Positions 1-6,069 are shown, counted from the first letter of the stretch. The stretch is DNA of 7,350 nt from Actinomycetota bacterium (GCA_027730885.1 JAQCHM010000166.1:1-7350); one strand, 5' to 3'. Numbers and translations: made by a program. Notes: generated by a model from the letters alone, not told the origin.

Positions 1-1154
1 AGAATCTTGGCTCGCTCGGCGTCGTCGAGGTTGACCATGGTGCGCTCGATCGCCTGGGCCGAATAGGGCCACGTTCCCTCGTGATGGGGGAAGTCGTTGG
101 CCCACAGGAAGTTGTCGACCAGGTTGTGCTCACGAGCCAGGTCGAGGCCGGCCTTGTCCTCCTGGAAGGACGAGAAGCCCTGGCGGCGGAAGTACTCGCT
201 CGGCAGGAGCTCGAGCCTGGGACGCACCCACATGTGGTGCTTCAGGTAGGCCTCGTCCATCGCCTCGAGTACCCAGGGCACCCAGCCGATGCCCGCCTCG
301 ATGGCACCGAACCTCAACCTGGGGTGACGCTCGGCGACGCCCGACGCGCAGATGTTGACCAACGGCTCCATGGTCGGCGCCAGCGAGTGCACGGCGTAGT
401 TGATGACGGCGCCACCGTTGCTTCGTGATGTCCGCGGATCTCGACCGGTCGAGACGTGGAAGGTGATCGGTAGGTCGACCTCCTCGATGACGTCCCACAA
501 CCGCTCGAACTCCTTGAGGTTGTAGTTCGGGTCGTCGACGTTGGGCGGTCCGAAGATGGGCTTGGCCGGTAGCGAGAAACCCTTGAAACCGAGATCGGCG
601 CACCGCTGGATCTCGGCGATCGACTCCTCGAGCACCGCGGGGGCGATGCACGCCATGGGTGCCAACACGTCGTTGTGTTCGACGAAGGTCTCCCACGCCC
701 AGTCGTTGTAGGCCCGGCACATCGCATGGCTGAATTCGGGGTCGAGCGTGGCCCAAATCGTCAGACCCTTGTTCGGGAACAGGATCTCGGCGTCGACACC
801 GTCCAGTGCCAGGTCGGTCACCCGGGTTTCGGGTGTCTTTCCCGAGTCGGCTCGGAGGCGTTCGTGGCCGGTGAGCGGGTCGACCCAGTTGAGCTTTGCC
901 TGCCGGAACCCCTCGGTCTTCTGGAACTGTTCTCCCGAGACCCCCAGCACGATGCCAGGCAGGCGATCGAGGTACTTGGGGTCGATTCGAGCCGAGAGGA
1001 AGTTGTGCGGTTCCTGGACGTGGCCGTCGGCCGACGCCATGAAGAACTTGTCCGCTGCGTCCGGTCGGGCGGAGCGAACCCAGCCGTCGTCGACGCCGGG
1101 GGTTTCTGTCCGCCAAACGTTGTGGATGTCGGGTTCGGGGATCACGTTGGTCAT
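1..1154 (-). CDS. Amidohydrolase-2 family metal-dependent hydrolase/decarboxylase (3' end outside window)
   Basis: The frame is open from the ATG at 1154 to the window edge: 384 codons, with the stop codon outside. It belongs to the TIM-barrel amidohydrolase-2 family (ACMSD-like, COG2159), which are cytoplasmic metal-dependent hydrolases or decarboxylases of ring-cleavage or carboxylate substrates. Visible signatures are SADGHVQEP near residue 41 (the D-x-H-x-x-E-P form of the N-terminal metal motif, D43/H45/E48), FHVSTG with H233 near residue 232, HPRLRFGAIEAG near 277-287, and ANDFPHHEGTWP near 352-363 carrying the likely catalytic Asp354. The start is supported by GGAGG (1160-1164 on the complement) five bases upstream. 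It lies 62 bases after the thiolase on the same strand, so the two are probably one operon, suggesting a catabolic role. The substrate cannot be told from sequence. A longer arginine-rich frame on this strand (130-1116) is a shadow. Confidence 0.93.
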   Translation of the reverse strand, partial: MTNVIPEPDIHNVWRTETPGVDDGWVRSARPDAADKFFMASADGHVQEPHNFLSARIDPKYLDRLPGIVLGVSGEQFQKTEGFRQAKLNWVDPLTGHERLRADSGKTPETRVTDLALDGVDAEILFPNKGLTIWATLDPEFSHAMCRAYNDWAWETFVEHNDVLAPMACIAPAVLEESIAEIQRCADLGFKGFSLPAKPIFGPPNVDDPNYNLKEFERLWDVIEEVDLPITFHVSTGRDPRTSRSNGGAVINYAVHSLAPTMEPLVNICASGVAERHPRLRFGAIEAGIGWVPWVLEAMDEAYLKHHMWVRPRLELLPSEYFRRQGFSSFQEDKAGLDLAREHNLVDNFLWANDFPHHEGTWPYSAQAIERTMVNLDDAERAKI

Positions 1155-1216
1155 GAGGTCCTCCAGCAGGGGGAATCGGATGAGGGGTTCAGACAGTCAG
1201 CGTTCGGACGGTTGCG

Positions 1217-2443
1217 TCAGATGCGTTCGACAATGGTGGCCGTTCCCATGCCACCGCCGGTGCACATCGCGATGAGGCCAGTTTGCAGATCGCGACGTTC
1301 GAGTTCGTCGATGATGGTGCCGATGAGCATCGCTCCGGTCGCGCCAATGGGGTGACCCAGAGCAATGGCGCCACCGTTGACGTTCACCTTCGCCGGATCG
1401 GCCCCGGTGTCACGGAAGAAGCGCAGGACCACCGAGGCGAAGGCCTCGTTCACCTCGAAGAGGTCGATGTCCGAGACCGACATGCCCGCTTTCTTCAGGC
1501 ATTTCAGCGCGGCCGGACCAGGGGCGGTGAGCATGATGAGGGGCTCGTCTGCGGCCACGGCCGACATGATGACGCGGGCTCGGGGCTTGAGGCCGTGCGC
1601 CTTTGCGTACTCGGGGGAGGCCATCAGTACGGCGCCGGCGCCGTCGACCACGCCGCTCGAGTTGCCGGCGTGATGGACGTGGTTGAGGGTCACCCCGGGA
1701 TACTTCTGGGCGACGAACTCGGCCATGGTGTGGTCGGCTTGCTCCATCTTGAAGTCGACCATCTTCGGGAAGCTTGGCCCCAAGCTGGCCAACGCCTCCA
1801 TGGTCGTGCCGGGGCGTGGGTACTCCTCACGACCGAGAGCGACCGATCCGTCATCGTTGCGAATGGCGATGAGGCTGCGATCGAACCGGCCTTCCTCGAT
1901 GGCGACCCCCGCTCGACGTTGACTTTCGAGGGCAAGGGCATCGCAGTCTTCGCGGCTGGACCCGTCGAGCGTGGCGATGAGGTCGGCCGACAGCCCCTGG
2001 GGCACCTGAGGATGCTGGTTGAGCAGGTGTTCGTTGTTCGCGTGGAAACCGTCGGTGCCGTTGCGGGCAGGGCGACTCATCGACTCGACGCCGGCGCCGA
2101 TCACGAGGTCCTGATGTCCTGACGAAACACCCATGGCGGCGAAGGTGACAGCCTGCTGACCTGAACCGCAGAAACGATTGAGGGTGACGCCCGGAACCGA
2201 GATCGGCCAGCCGGCGTCGAGCAGGGCCATGCGTCCGATGTCGTGCGCATGATCACCGGCGTGCGAACCGTTGCCACACACCACGTCCTCGACGTCGGCC
2301 CGATCGATGCCGGTCCGCTCGGCCAGGCCGTTGAGGACCTGACCCAATACCTTCTGCGGGTGCAGGTGAGCGAGGCTCCCCTTCCCCTGCTTGCCAATGC
2401 CTCGCGGCGAACGGACTGCGTCGATGATCCAGGCTTCTCCCAT
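1217..2443 (-). CDS. Thiolase (acetyl-CoA C-acetyltransferase / 3-ketoacyl-CoA thiolase)
   Basis: A 408-residue cytoplasmic thiolase of full family length. It should cleave a 3-ketoacyl-CoA with CoA, or condense two acetyl-CoA. Catalytic features are all present: nucleophile C92 in NRFCGSGQQAV, HAGNSSGVVDGA at 258-269, the NEAF block at 332-335, H364 in GGAIALGHPIGATG, and C394 in CTGGGMGTA. The N-terminus MGEAWIIDAVRSPRG matches the usual thiolase start, so the ATG at 2443 is secure. No Shine-Dalgarno precedes it. Instead TAGGCT ends six bases before the ATG, suggesting a leaderless mRNA, and a perfect palindrome covers the start. It is followed by the amidohydrolase after 62 bases, which favours a degradative rather than a biosynthetic role. 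Which acyl-CoA it acts on (fatty acid, steroid, aromatic) is not visible. Family call is near certain; the exact substrate is unknown. Confidence 0.96.
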   Translation of the reverse strand: MGEAWIIDAVRSPRGIGKQGKGSLAHLHPQKVLGQVLNGLAERTGIDRADVEDVVCGNGSHAGDHAHDIGRMALLDAGWPISVPGVTLNRFCGSGQQAVTFAAMGVSSGHQDLVIGAGVESMSRPARNGTDGFHANNEHLLNQHPQVPQGLSADLIATLDGSSREDCDALALESQRRAGVAIEEGRFDRSLIAIRNDDGSVALGREEYPRPGTTMEALASLGPSFPKMVDFKMEQADHTMAEFVAQKYPGVTLNHVHHAGNSSGVVDGAGAVLMASPEYAKAHGLKPRARVIMSAVAADEPLIMLTAPGPAALKCLKKAGMSVSDIDLFEVNEAFASVVLRFFRDTGADPAKVNVNGGAIALGHPIGATGAMLIGTIIDELERRDLQTGLIAMCTGGGMGTATIVERI

Positions 2444-2454
2444 GGGAGAAGCCT
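2431..2454. promoter_or_regulatory. Perfect 24-base palindrome over the thiolase start: candidate operator
   Basis: Arms AGGCTTCTCC (2431-2440) and GGAGAAGCCT (2445-2454) flank the self-complementary centre CATG, giving 12 perfect base pairs and no mismatch. The site contains the thiolase start codon (2443-2441) and five of the six bases of its putative -10 hexamer. That position suits a dimeric repressor (TetR or GntR type) that would block transcription of the thiolase-amidohydrolase unit. This role is inference; no regulator gene lies in the window. In RNA it could form a hairpin that buries the start codon, but only if transcription began upstream. Confidence 0.55.
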
Positions 2455-2455
2455 A
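2450..2455 (-). promoter_or_regulatory. Putative -10 box of a leaderless thiolase promoter
   Basis: On the complement the sequence reads TAGGCT, then six bases (TCTCCC), then the thiolase ATG. TANNNT six to nine bases before a start codon is the known actinobacterial pattern for leaderless transcripts. The upstream region has no purine-rich Shine-Dalgarno at usable distance. No good -35 hexamer is visible 16-18 bases further up, which is common for such promoters. Confidence 0.45.
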
Positions 2456-2468
2456 CGACGTGGGGGCC

Positions 2469-2506
2469 GGTCGGAGGAATTCAGGATCCCTGATCAGCGT
2501 CCGACC
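2469..2506 (-). terminator. Nested hairpin after the thioredoxin gene: possible terminator
   Basis: Two nested inverted repeats lie ten bases beyond the thioredoxin stop codon. The outer stem is GGTCGGA (2469-2475) with TCCGACC (2500-2506); the inner stem is TCAGG (2481-2485) with CCTGA (2489-2493). There is no U-tract on the leftward transcript, so it would be an atypical or weak terminator, as is usual in high-GC actinobacteria. It would separate the dsbB-thioredoxin unit from the thiolase unit. Confidence 0.35.
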
Positions 2507-2516
2507 AGGGCGACCG

Positions 2517-3263
2517 TCACTCGGCCTCGGTCTCGCTGTCTTCGTCACTCTCTTCATCGGTCTCGCCGGTCGAACCGCCGTTGAGGGCTGTCAAGGCCCA
2601 CAGCTCGAGGATCTGCTGGTCGTCGATCTCTCCCGACGACCGAGCGATCACCCGGTTGTCGCCATCGAGGTAGACGACGTAGGGGAAGGACTGTCCGCCC
2701 CAGGCCTGCAGCGCGGGACTTCCGGTGTCGTCCTTCAAGGTCGGCGGTGTGAAGTTCTCGACGTCGAGCCAGGACTCGGGCGGGAAATTGCCTCGGCTGG
2801 CGTCGACCGCAGTGGACACGCCGTAGATCTCGAGACCGTCCGGCAGTTGGTCGGCGTCGATCATCTCTTGGATCTTGGGCACTTCGGCCTGGCAATGGGA
2901 ACACCAGTGAGCCAGGAAGTACACGACCTTGGGCGTCCCGTCGGGGCCCAGCGTCAGCGGCTCACCGGCGAACGTCGTGCCGGTGAAGGTGGGAGCGACC
3001 AACCCGAGCGCCGGGTCATCGCTGCCCGACACCCCCGATTGTTCGAAGGGCGGCAGATCGTCACCCTCGACCTCGACCGCGGCGGTCTGTCCGCCGACCT
3101 TGCTGTCTCGATTGGCGGCCAGAAACGCTACGAGACCGGCGCCGACCAACACGATCGCGAGGATCGCCAGGATGAATCCCTTGCCCCCGCTCTCGGGCTC
3201 CGCGACCGAAGCGCCCGTCTTGGGAACCTTGATGCCCGGTTCTTTCCTTGTGTTCCTACCCAT
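2517..3263 (-). CDS. Membrane-anchored thioredoxin-fold disulfide oxidoreductase (TlpA/DsbA-like)
   Basis: A 248-residue protein with a basic N-terminus (MGRNTRKEPGIK), one hydrophobic anchor at about 29-50, a linker rich in acidic residues, and a thioredoxin/TlpA-type domain from about residue 88. The redox motif is HWCSHC with C121 and C124, and the cis-proline loop is SFPYV with P194. It should sit on the outer face of the membrane and exchange disulfides with exported proteins. The chosen ATG at 3263 has GGAG five bases upstream (3269-3272 on the complement). An in-frame start 29 codons earlier would run into dsbB and adds an unrelated serine- and arginine-rich stretch, so I reject it. 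It follows dsbB by 34 bases, suggesting DsbB reoxidises it, which makes an oxidase role likelier than a reductase one. The C-terminus ends in an unusual Asp/Glu tail (about 233-248) beyond the domain. Confidence 0.92.
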   Translation of the reverse strand: MGRNTRKEPGIKVPKTGASVAEPESGGKGFILAILAIVLVGAGLVAFLAANRDSKVGGQTAAVEVEGDDLPPFEQSGVSGSDDPALGLVAPTFTGTTFAGEPLTLGPDGTPKVVYFLAHWCSHCQAEVPKIQEMIDADQLPDGLEIYGVSTAVDASRGNFPPESWLDVENFTPPTLKDDTGSPALQAWGGQSFPYVVYLDGDNRVIARSSGEIDDQQILELWALTALNGGSTGETDEESDEDSETEAE

Positions 3264-3297
3264 GAAGACTCCACTCGTACGATCGGACTGGTTGGAT

Positions 3298-3828
3298 CTA
3301 GGGCGCTCGGCGGTCGGCCGAGAGAAGCACGAAGACGATGATCGATGCAAACCCGATGCCGGCCATGGTCGGGATGGTCACGAAACCGTATTCCTCGATC
3401 CATTTCAGGCTGCAGGGGTTGTCGATCTCACAGACGTTGCCGAAACCACCGACCGCTTCCTCCACCCGATGGAAGATCGAAACCGGTAACCCGAACGCGG
3501 CGAGCACGATGGCGATCCGGCCGAACAGCCAGCGTCGGTTGACGATCAGCCCGATGAGCAAGAGCACCGCGGCCGGATACATGAAGCCCCGCTGAATCCA
3601 GCAGAGACGACACGGCCGGAAGTTGGCGATCTCGGACATGTACAGCGACCCGAGCATGCAGCCAAGGGCCACCGCAGTGGCCAGCTCGTAGGCGACAGGA
3701 CGGAAGAGAGCGAACAGGGGTTCGACCGCTGAAGCGACAGCGACCCGACCGACGACCGCGACGACGACGAACGCGGCGAGAGCCAGCGCGATGGTGGCAA
3801 AGAAGAGCGAGACAACCGGAACGGACAC
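3298..3828 (-). CDS. dsbB: DsbB/BdbC-type disulfide bond formation membrane protein
   Basis: A 176-residue polytopic membrane protein. DsbB proteins reoxidise a thioredoxin-fold partner and pass the electrons to quinone. Both cysteine pairs are present: C73/C76 in RPCRLCWIQR, and C133/C139 in the segment NVCEIDNPCSLKW followed by EEYGFVTIP, a BdbC-type signature. Hydrophobic segments lie at about 5-27, 45-66, 83-97, 103-119 and 151-170. That is five, one more at the N-terminus than the four of E. coli DsbB. The start is GTG at 3828; an in-frame stop (3841-3843) lies just upstream and no ATG occurs before residue 58. No Shine-Dalgarno is visible, but TAGGAT lies nine bases before the GTG. The thioredoxin-fold gene follows after 34 bases, so the two form an oxidant-partner operon. 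Confidence 0.93.
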   Translation of the reverse strand: MSVPVVSLFFATIALALAAFVVVAVVGRVAVASAVEPLFALFRPVAYELATAVALGCMLGSLYMSEIANFRPCRLCWIQRGFMYPAAVLLLIGLIVNRRWLFGRIAIVLAAFGLPVSIFHRVEEAVGGFGNVCEIDNPCSLKWIEEYGFVTIPTMAGIGFASIIVFVLLSADRRAP

Positions 3829-3837
3829 GAGGCCAGG

Positions 3838-3843
3838 ATCCTA
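3838..3843 (-). promoter_or_regulatory. Putative -10 box of a leaderless or near-leaderless dsbB promoter
   Basis: On the complement the sequence reads TAGGAT, then nine bases (CCTGGCCTC), then the GTG start of dsbB. The hexamer matches the TANNNT -10 core, and transcription would begin within about two bases of the start codon. There is no convincing ribosome binding site and no clear -35 hexamer. Confidence 0.4.
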
Positions 3844-3924
3844 TCGGGGACGATCGGGCGAGCAGGGACAGCTGGCCTCATGACGTTGATACGGCCGAAC
3901 CCCGAAAGTCGAACGAAAGCCTCA

Positions 3925-3947
3925 GACGGCACCCGTCCCGACGGCAC
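3925..3947 (-). terminator. Short hairpin and direct repeat after the ATPase gene: weak terminator candidate
   Basis: The 122-base gap between the ATPase stop and dsbB holds an inverted repeat (CCGTC/GACGG with a 2-base centre, 3933-3944). The direct repeat GACGGCAC (3925-3932 and 3940-3947) overlaps it. The stem is short and lacks a U-tract, so this is only a possible end for the ATPase transcript. Nothing else is recognisable in this gap apart from the dsbB -10-like box. Confidence 0.2.
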
Positions 3948-3950
3948 GCT

Positions 3951-4988
3951 TCAGGATCGATGATGCCGATGGCTGCCGGGCTCGGGCACGGGCCCACGCG
4001 TCGCAGGGGCGGCGCTCACGACCAGGTCTGCTGCCGCGTTGAAGTCCTCGACCTCGAGGCGAGACAGCGTCTCGCTGTCGAGCCGGGCGGAACCGGCGGC
4101 CAGGCGCACGGCCTGCCGATTGACGGCCTGCTCGAACAACGTGCGTGCGTACCGCGCGTTGCCGAAGCTCTCGTGGCGCAGCGCTCGGTCGAACACGGTT
4201 CGCAGGACGGGTTCGACACCGACGCCGAGGCGATAGTCGGCCCCGCGGGCCAGCTTCCGGGTGATCGCCAACAGCTCGTCGGTTGTGTAGTCGGGAAAGG
4301 TGATCTCTCGAGCGAAACGAGATCGCAGTCCGGGGTTCGACGCGAGGAAGCGATCCATGAGACGGGGATAACCGGCGACCACGACCACGAGGTCGTTGCG
4401 GTGGTCCTCCATCCGCTTGATCAGCGTCTCGATGGCCTCCTGGCCGAAGTCGTTGCCGGTACCAACCGCCTGGGGTGAGAGTGCGTAGGCCTCGTCGATG
4501 AACAGCACGCCACCCAGGGCGCGTCGCACAGCCTTATTGGTCTTGGCCGCGGTGTGCCCGACGTACTGCCCGACCAGACCGGCTCGGTCCACCTCGACCA
4601 GATGCCCCTTGCCCAGCAAACCGATCGACCCGTACATCTCGGACAGGAGTCGGGCGACCGTGGTCTTGCCCGTGCCGGGATTCCCGAGGAACGCCAGATG
4701 CTGGCTGGTCGGCACGTCGGCCAGGCCGTGCTTGCGCCGTTCGCCCTGGATCTCGAGGAAGGCCATTTGACTGCGAATCTGTTCCTTGACCGAGTCGAGG
4801 CCGACCAAGGCATCGAGTTCGCCCTGGATCACGGCCAACGGGCGGGGTTCAGGCGCCGGCTTGCGATTGAGCGAAGCGAACGTCGGCAGCACCGCAGCGT
4901 GTTCCTCGAGTCGGCTCCCCGCCGACTTTCGTACCTGCTCCCCGGCCTCGCGAAGCTTCTTCACGAGCTTCTCCGGTCGTTTCGCCAT
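3951..4988 (-). CDS. CbbX/SpoVK-type AAA+ ATPase
   Basis: A 345-residue AAA+ ATPase of the CbxX/CfqX-SpoVK class, whose hexamers use ATP to thread or remodel partner proteins (Rubisco activase CbbX, type VII secretion EccA C-terminal domain). In order: a lysine/arginine-rich N-terminus, Walker A GNPGTGKTT (about 102-110), a pore-loop block GQYVGHTAAKT (about 140-150), Walker B VLFIDEA (about 161-167), sensor 1 VVVAGYP (about 202-208), arginine-finger region NPGLRSRF (about 218-225), and sensor 2 GNARYARTL (about 276-284). All catalytic residues are intact. The ATG at 4988 is preferred over a TTG 16 codons upstream; TAGCGT seven bases before the ATG suggests a leaderless mRNA. No Rubisco or type VII secretion genes lie nearby, so the client is unknown. 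The neighbours are a divergent unknown gene and the downstream dsbB pair. The class is certain; the function is open. Confidence 0.94.
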   Translation of the reverse strand: MAKRPEKLVKKLREAGEQVRKSAGSRLEEHAAVLPTFASLNRKPAPEPRPLAVIQGELDALVGLDSVKEQIRSQMAFLEIQGERRKHGLADVPTSQHLAFLGNPGTGKTTVARLLSEMYGSIGLLGKGHLVEVDRAGLVGQYVGHTAAKTNKAVRRALGGVLFIDEAYALSPQAVGTGNDFGQEAIETLIKRMEDHRNDLVVVVAGYPRLMDRFLASNPGLRSRFAREITFPDYTTDELLAITRKLARGADYRLGVGVEPVLRTVFDRALRHESFGNARYARTLFEQAVNRQAVRLAAGSARLDSETLSRLEVEDFNAAADLVVSAAPATRGPVPEPGSHRHHRS

Positions 4989-4995
4989 GCGCCTG

Positions 4996-5001
4996 ACGCT
5001 A
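4996..5001 (-). promoter_or_regulatory. Putative -10 box of a leaderless ATPase promoter
   Basis: On the complement TAGCGT is followed by seven bases (CAGGCGC) and the ATPase ATG. Spacing and the TANNNT core fit a leaderless actinobacterial promoter; the only Shine-Dalgarno-like bases are a poor AGG too close to the start. The intergenic region 4989-5170 (182 bases) otherwise holds the promoter and ribosome binding site of the divergent gene. Confidence 0.35.
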
Positions 5002-5091
5002 TCGGCCCGTCGCCGGAGTAATAGTTCATGTAGCAATCGCGCGCGCCGTGTTGCCCGACAGCGAACGGAACCGGCCCGACCCGTGAAAGAC

Positions 5092-5119
5092 TTGACCCCA
5101 CCAATCAGCGGCCGATACT
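5092..5119 (+). promoter_or_regulatory. Sigma-70-like promoter of the divergent unknown gene
   Basis: TTGACC (5092-5097) and GATACT (5114-5119) are separated by 16 bases, matching the -35 and -10 consensus at five and four of six positions. Transcription would start near 5126, leaving a leader of about 45 bases that holds the AAGGAG site. A small dyad TACT-T-AGTA (5116-5124) overlaps the -10 element; it may be chance or a binding half-site. Confidence 0.5.
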
Positions 5120-5170
5120 TAGTACAACCAGCAATGGGTAGCGGCCAGTCGACCGGAAGGAGACCACCGC

Positions 5171-6001
5171 ATGGGGATCGACCGACTCGGGCTTTCCGAC
5201 GCCGACCTGGATGTCCTTGCTACGGCGACGGACACCACGGCGCTCCAACTTCGGGCCGACCTCGACCGTCGACCGTGGTCGATCCTGGACCACCTGGAAC
5301 ATCCCGGCGTGGTCGAAGCCGTCATGACCCCGCAGGACCCGTTCCGCTCCAACGTCTCCTCCTTTCTCTTCTTCGCCGTCTTGGCCCAGCAGGCGGCCAA
5401 CGACCTTCGCGGCACCAACTACGTCAACGAGTGGACCGGTCCGCGGCAGCGCCTCCCGGTGTTCGATGTCGAACCGTTACGAGAGTTCGCCGAGGCGCCA
5501 GGGCGGGTGCTCTTCATCGCCCATTTGCTAGCGTCCTTCACTCATCCGACCACCCTTCCCGTTCCGGCAAACGCGCTCGACCTCGAAGACGTGGCCGCCT
5601 GGATCGAAGTCTCGGTACCGGACGATCAGGTCACCCTTCTCCGTCATCTGGGTGATCTGGCACTCTTCCGATCCGGCGTACTCGCCGACGAGACGGGACC
5701 ACACGCCATCGATGCTGCCCTCATCGAACGCCTGCTCCATCCGCTACACCTCTCGAGCGACGAACAGGCATCGCTCCTCGACCACCTTGCCGACGCGACC
5801 TCGGTCGCTCCCGGGATCGAGGCGATGGAGTCTCTCGGTCCCACTTGGTATCGGGCCGCAAGCAACGCCGACGATCGTGGACGTCTGTCGCTGACCGTCA
5901 CCGAGATCACCACCCGTTTCCGGCCCGCCCGGCGGTTCCTCAACCATCTCGCCGACAGATACCTCGATCCTGGCTCGATCGCGATCGGCCTATCCATCTG
6001 A
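5171..6001 (+). CDS. Conserved-looking protein of unknown function (276 aa)
   Basis: I do not recognise a named family. The start ATG at 5171 is well supported: AAGGAG (5157-5162) lies eight bases upstream and a promoter-like pair lies before it. The product looks soluble, acidic and mostly helical, with no signal peptide and no cysteine. Notable segments are the hydrophobic NVSSFLFFAVLAQQAANDL (61-79), LPVFDVEPLREF (95-106), HLLASFTHPTTLPVP (118-132), LLRHLGDLALFRSGVL (156-171), and a C-terminal half with LGPTWYRAAS (222-231) and RFRPARRFLNHLADRYL (249-265). The LGD-ALF-SG and LG--WY--A pattern resembles, from memory, uncharacterised proteins in other bacteria; this is a weak impression. There are no nucleotide-binding or nuclease motifs. 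It diverges from the AAA+ ATPase gene and converges on trpA. Codon use matches its neighbours, so there is no sign of recent transfer. Confidence 0.85.
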   Translation: MGIDRLGLSDADLDVLATATDTTALQLRADLDRRPWSILDHLEHPGVVEAVMTPQDPFRSNVSSFLFFAVLAQQAANDLRGTNYVNEWTGPRQRLPVFDVEPLREFAEAPGRVLFIAHLLASFTHPTTLPVPANALDLEDVAAWIEVSVPDDQVTLLRHLGDLALFRSGVLADETGPHAIDAALIERLLHPLHLSSDEQASLLDHLADATSVAPGIEAMESLGPTWYRAASNADDRGRLSLTVTEITTRFRPARRFLNHLADRYLDPGSIAIGLSI

Positions 6002-6006
6002 ACGCA

Positions 6007-6052
6007 ACCGCGTGCAGCGGGCATCGCTGGGCGCAGTGACAGTGCACGCGGT
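6007..6052. terminator. Inverted repeat between convergent genes: candidate bidirectional terminator
   Basis: ACCGCGTGCA (6007-6016) and TGCACGCGGT (6043-6052) are perfect 10-base inverted repeats separated by 26 bases. They occupy most of the 68-base gap between the stop codons of the unknown gene and trpA. A symmetric stem in this position suits termination of both transcripts. No T-tract follows on either side and the loop is long, so intrinsic termination is not certain; the loop also holds the direct repeat CAGTG-A-CAGTG. Confidence 0.4.
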
Positions 6053-6069
6053 CATCGTGAAACCGATGG

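Noticed and set aside
130..1116. Long leftward open frame (328 codons) rich in arginine, glycine and proline
   Set aside because: It is the shifted frame of the amidohydrolase gene, whose true frame shows clear family motifs and a good ribosome binding site. The composition is typical of a GC-rich shadow.
675..1355. Rightward 226-codon open frame across the thiolase-amidohydrolase junction
   Set aside because: It runs antisense over the ends of two confident genes and has no motif.
1283..2122. Rightward 279-codon open frame antisense to the thiolase
   Set aside because: It is the complement of a well-conserved thiolase; low-complexity composition, no motif and no ribosome binding site of note.
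2391..3341. Rightward 316-codon open frame antisense to the thioredoxin gene
   Set aside because: It covers the 5' end of the thiolase, the intergenic gap and the whole thioredoxin gene on the other strand. It has no recognisable domain and is explained by GC-rich codon bias.
3264..3350. 29-codon N-terminal extension of the thioredoxin-fold protein
   Set aside because: It would overlap the end of dsbB and adds an unrelated serine/arginine-rich stretch. The internal ATG at 3263 has a proper GGAG site and starts just before the membrane anchor.
4554..5021. Rightward 155-codon open frame antisense to the ATPase N-terminal half
   Set aside because: It is the complement of the Walker A region; no domain and no initiation signals.
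4989..5036. TTG start 16 codons upstream for the ATPase
   Set aside because: No ribosome binding site and unconserved-looking residues; the ATG at 4988 has a -10-like box at leaderless distance.
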